Shown one piece after another: positions 61,695 to 64,000 of a stretch of DNA of 64,000 nucleotides (positions are counted from its first letter, which is position 1; each line of letters opens with the position of its first letter). The DNA is from Bacteroidales bacterium (GTDB taxonomy: Bacteria; Bacteroidota; Bacteroidia; Bacteroidales; F082): positions 1 to 64,000 of the forward strand of contig JAEEON010000064.1 in NCBI GenBank assembly GCA_016284305.1, in the 5' to 3' direction. The notes beneath the pieces are model-generated. The model did not search any database. It saw nothing but the letters and a program-made list of their open reading frames with translations, and was not told where the DNA came from. The translations under genes and the position numbers were made by a program.

Positions 61695-62642
61695 ATGAAA
61701 AAACTGCTTCTATTCATATTCTCCATCTCGTTAGGTATCGCTGCCACAGCCCAGACCCAACAAGGCATTGTGAAGTCCATCGGACGTCCCGGAAAGCCCG
61801 GCAAGGCCTTGAACAACGTGACAATCCAAGCCAAAGGGATGATCAACCCCGTGCTCAGCGACACTACGGGTGGGTTCAGCATGTCCATTCCAGGCAAGAA
61901 TGACGGCGACGCCATCGTCTTCCTCAGGATCAAGAAAAACGGTTTTGAGCTGAAAGACAAGGAGATGATCGGCAGGCAATTGGTATGCTCCTCCCGTGTG
62001 CCCATCATCATCCAAATGGTGGATTGCGCTCAGTTGGAAGCCGACAAGAAACGCATCGAAGAAAACGCCTATCGCGTAGCAGAAGAGAATTACCAGAAGA
62101 AACTGGCAGAGTTGGAGCGACAGCAACAAGAAAATATGATTACCGCAGAACATTACCGAAACGAGCTGCAGGGGCTGCAAGACAAATACGACCAATACCT
62201 TTCACTGATCTCCAATATGGCCGACCGTTATGCCCGAACCGACTACGACCAGCTGGACTCCATCGACTACCAAATTAACCTCTGCATTGAAAACGGTGAA
62301 CTCGACAAGGCCGACTCGTTGATCCATACCGTATTCGATCCCGAGACCGTATTGGAACGCAACCGAGCTGCCAAACGCGAAATTGAGGAGAGAATCGCCA
62401 TTGCCCAAAGCATCATCGACAAAGCACAAGCCGACAAGGAAGCCATCCTTCAAGACATCGAATACGCCAAAAGAGTGGCCTCCCTCAGCGAAAACCTCGC
62501 CCAAGAATACCTGCTCATTGACGATAAGCAGCATGCCTTAGATTGTTTGGAGAAAGCACTTCTGATCAAGAAAATCCTGTATGGCGAAGAAAGCGAGGAA
62601 GCAATGGATATCATTCAAGCCATCAACAACCTCAAACCATGA
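61695..62642 (+). CDS. Secreted protein with CarboxypepD_reg-like domain, coiled coil and TPR
   Basis: A 315-residue protein. Start 61695 opens the signal peptide (MKKLLLFIFSISLGIAATAQ). A CarboxypepD_reg-like beta-domain (about 22-105, ALNNVTIQAKG, LSDTTGGFSM) is followed by a long charged coiled coil (about 115-265) and a C-terminal TPR-like helix pair (QHALDCLEKALLIKKI). It begins 11 bases after the channel-like gene and overlaps the next, related gene. No membrane anchor or sorting domain. The function is unknown; TPR and coiled coil suggest binding to a partner. Confidence 0.75.
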   Translation: MKKLLLFIFSISLGIAATAQTQQGIVKSIGRPGKPGKALNNVTIQAKGMINPVLSDTTGGFSMSIPGKNDGDAIVFLRIKKNGFELKDKEMIGRQLVCSSRVPIIIQMVDCAQLEADKKRIEENAYRVAEENYQKKLAELERQQQENMITAEHYRNELQGLQDKYDQYLSLISNMADRYARTDYDQLDSIDYQINLCIENGELDKADSLIHTVFDPETVLERNRAAKREIEERIAIAQSIIDKAQADKEAILQDIEYAKRVASLSENLAQEYLLIDDKQHALDCLEKALLIKKILYGEESEEAMDIIQAINNLKP

Positions 62643-64000
62643 GAAAAACAACGATACTACTTTTGTTGCTAAGCCTTTTGTGGCAATGCCTTCCAGCACA
62701 GACCCAGTTAGGTCATGTGAGAACGTTGGGGCGTCCTGACAAGAAGAGCAAAGCCTTGAAGGGAGTGACCATCAGGGTGAAGGGCCAACACAATCCTGTA
62801 CTCAGCGATTCTATCGGCTCATTCTCACTCCTGTTGACTGGTTTGAAAAACGGAGACGCCTACACGCTCCAACAAGTACAGAAATCAGGATACGAGCTGA
62901 ACGAGACGAGCATCATAGGCCAACAACAAGCCTTTTCCGACAAAGTGCCGATCGAAATCGTCATGGTTTCCTTGAATCAGCTGCAGGACGACAAGCAACG
63001 CATCGAGAACAATGCGTATAAGGCCGCCGAAAAGAATTTCAATGCCAAGTTGAAGCAACTGGAGGAACAATTCAACAACAATTCAATTTCCATAGAGAAG
63101 TATCAAGAGGAACAGAGAACCCTTCAAGAGAAGTTTGAAAGATACCAAACTTTGATCGATGGCCTCGCCGACCATTATGCCCATACCGACTTTGACTTGT
63201 TGGACGAAAATGAACGCGAGATCAACACTTGCATCGAGAACGGCGACCTGGAACGGGCTGACTCGCTCCTCCATCACCTTTTTGACCCTATCGATGTATT
63301 GAAACGTAACATGGACGCCCTGGCAAAGATCGACAAGCAACTTGCCCAAGCCAGAGGCATGATCGAGAAAGCCAAGGAAGACAAGGCCAAGGTACTGAAA
63401 CAACAAGCCAAGGACGCGGAATACCTTTATCAGTTATATACCATCGCTTTGGCCCGTTTTGACGATGACGATGCCCAAAACTACATTGAAACCCGAGCTG
63501 AACTTGACACCACCAACGGCATCTGGCAGACTGACGCAGCGCTGTTTTTCTCGAGTCATCTGAAAATCCATAAGTCAATTCGCTATTTCTCAAGAGCCGT
63601 GAACGTTTTCCGTCAGGCAGGACGACAGTATGAGCTCTCATTCGCTCTCTATGGTCTGGGGTCACAGCTCCAAGCGGCAGCCATCAACAACACCCAAAAA
63701 GATCCTGCGGCAGAACAGGCACTTACCGAAGCGGTGGCCATCCAACGACAGTTGGTCCAATATTCCCCTCAGCTATATAGCAAGAGTCTTGGCATCATGT
63801 TGACCAACCTGGGAGAAGAATATCTCAACACCCAACGTTATGAAGAAAGCGCCGCCATACTGAAAGAGGCACAAGAGGTCTTGTTCCAAGTATCTTTGGA
63901 TCAACCCACTGATGAGAATATCTATCGAGTAGTCAACGCTTACAAGAAACTCGGCGATTTGTACCTTGCCATGAAGAACTACTCATTTAGTGGGATTTAT
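62639..64000 (+). CDS. Secreted TPR protein related to the upstream gene (3' end cut by window)
   Basis: The frame starts with ATG at 62639 overlapping the previous stop (ATGA) and stays open to the window end (454 residues visible). Signal peptide (MRKTTILLLLLSLLWQCLPAQ), a CarboxypepD_reg-like domain (about 25-110: RTLGRPDKKSKALKGVTI, LSDSIGSFSL) and a coiled coil (115-270) match the upstream protein part by part. Beyond about 280 come TPR repeats (YFSRAVNVFRQAGRQYE, LGIMLTNLGEEYLNTQRYEE). It is a tandem duplicate with an added TPR array. What follows the TPRs is outside the window. Confidence 0.75.
   Translation, partial: MRKTTILLLLLSLLWQCLPAQTQLGHVRTLGRPDKKSKALKGVTIRVKGQHNPVLSDSIGSFSLLLTGLKNGDAYTLQQVQKSGYELNETSIIGQQQAFSDKVPIEIVMVSLNQLQDDKQRIENNAYKAAEKNFNAKLKQLEEQFNNNSISIEKYQEEQRTLQEKFERYQTLIDGLADHYAHTDFDLLDENEREINTCIENGDLERADSLLHHLFDPIDVLKRNMDALAKIDKQLAQARGMIEKAKEDKAKVLKQQAKDAEYLYQLYTIALARFDDDDAQNYIETRAELDTTNGIWQTDAALFFSSHLKIHKSIRYFSRAVNVFRQAGRQYELSFALYGLGSQLQAAAINNTQKDPAAEQALTEAVAIQRQLVQYSPQLYSKSLGIMLTNLGEEYLNTQRYEESAAILKEAQEVLFQVSLDQPTDENIYRVVNAYKKLGDLYLAMKNYSFSGIY

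Noticed and set aside
1-64000. tRNA, rRNA or riboswitch genes
   Set aside because: I looked for cloverleaf-type and conserved RNA stretches in the intergenic gaps and recognised none; a covariance-model search would be needed to exclude small RNAs.

Overview
The window comes from a Bacteroidales-type member of the Bacteroidota. The grounds are several surface proteins with type IX secretion (T9SS) C-terminal sorting domains, repeated TAnnTTTG promoter boxes, a SecD-SecF fusion, lineage-typical families (DUF4290, DUF4301, DUF5606), a PyrD/PyrK pair, BACON domains and a C10 protease. I do not assign a genus. No rRNA, tRNA, CRISPR array or prophage was recognised.

Layout. 1-1.5 kb: start of an FtsX-like permease and a TolC-type efflux gene behind a double palindromic operator. 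1.65-9.9 kb: a tandemly duplicated module, each copy a membrane-spanning TPR/LuxR-HTH regulator followed by a T9SS surface protein with its own promoter. 9.9-13.7 kb: a small secreted protein, a CobW GTPase, a SprT-like protein, and an IS200-like (RAYT) transposase beside a large palindromic repeat cluster. 13.7-32.3 kb: mostly core genes (UvrD/PcrA helicase; T9SS protein-DUF4290-MurA; GrpE-DnaJ-ABC exporter; SecDF; PorE-like OmpA protein-PurM-RF1-PyrF). 32.4-45.5 kb, all minus strand: IlvE, a three-gene operon of membrane TIR protein, BACON outer-membrane barrel and secreted protein, a frameshifted methyltransferase, a C10 protease, a MAM-like T9SS protein and a dicarboxylate symporter. 45.6-64 kb: HtpG, a second RAYT flanked by inverted palindromes, a lipoprotein, two TPM proteins around an EamA transporter, DUF4301, FtsE, two glycosyltransferases, MurB, DUF5606-PyrK-PyrD, and a TrkA/RyR channel-like protein followed by two related secreted TPR proteins, the last cut by the window end.

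The parts most worth following up are the duplicated regulator/surface-protein module, whose two promoters share geometry but carry different repeated octamers; the TIR/BACON-barrel operon, which could link the outer membrane to a cytoplasmic TIR domain; a PorE-like protein ending in what looks like a retropepsin fold without its catalytic Asp; and a RyR-domain channel-like protein with no visible selectivity filter. Heat-shock genes grpE-dnaJ and htpG share a TGCCA-N3-TGTCA motif upstream of sigma54-like elements. All functional links are inferred from sequence and context only.
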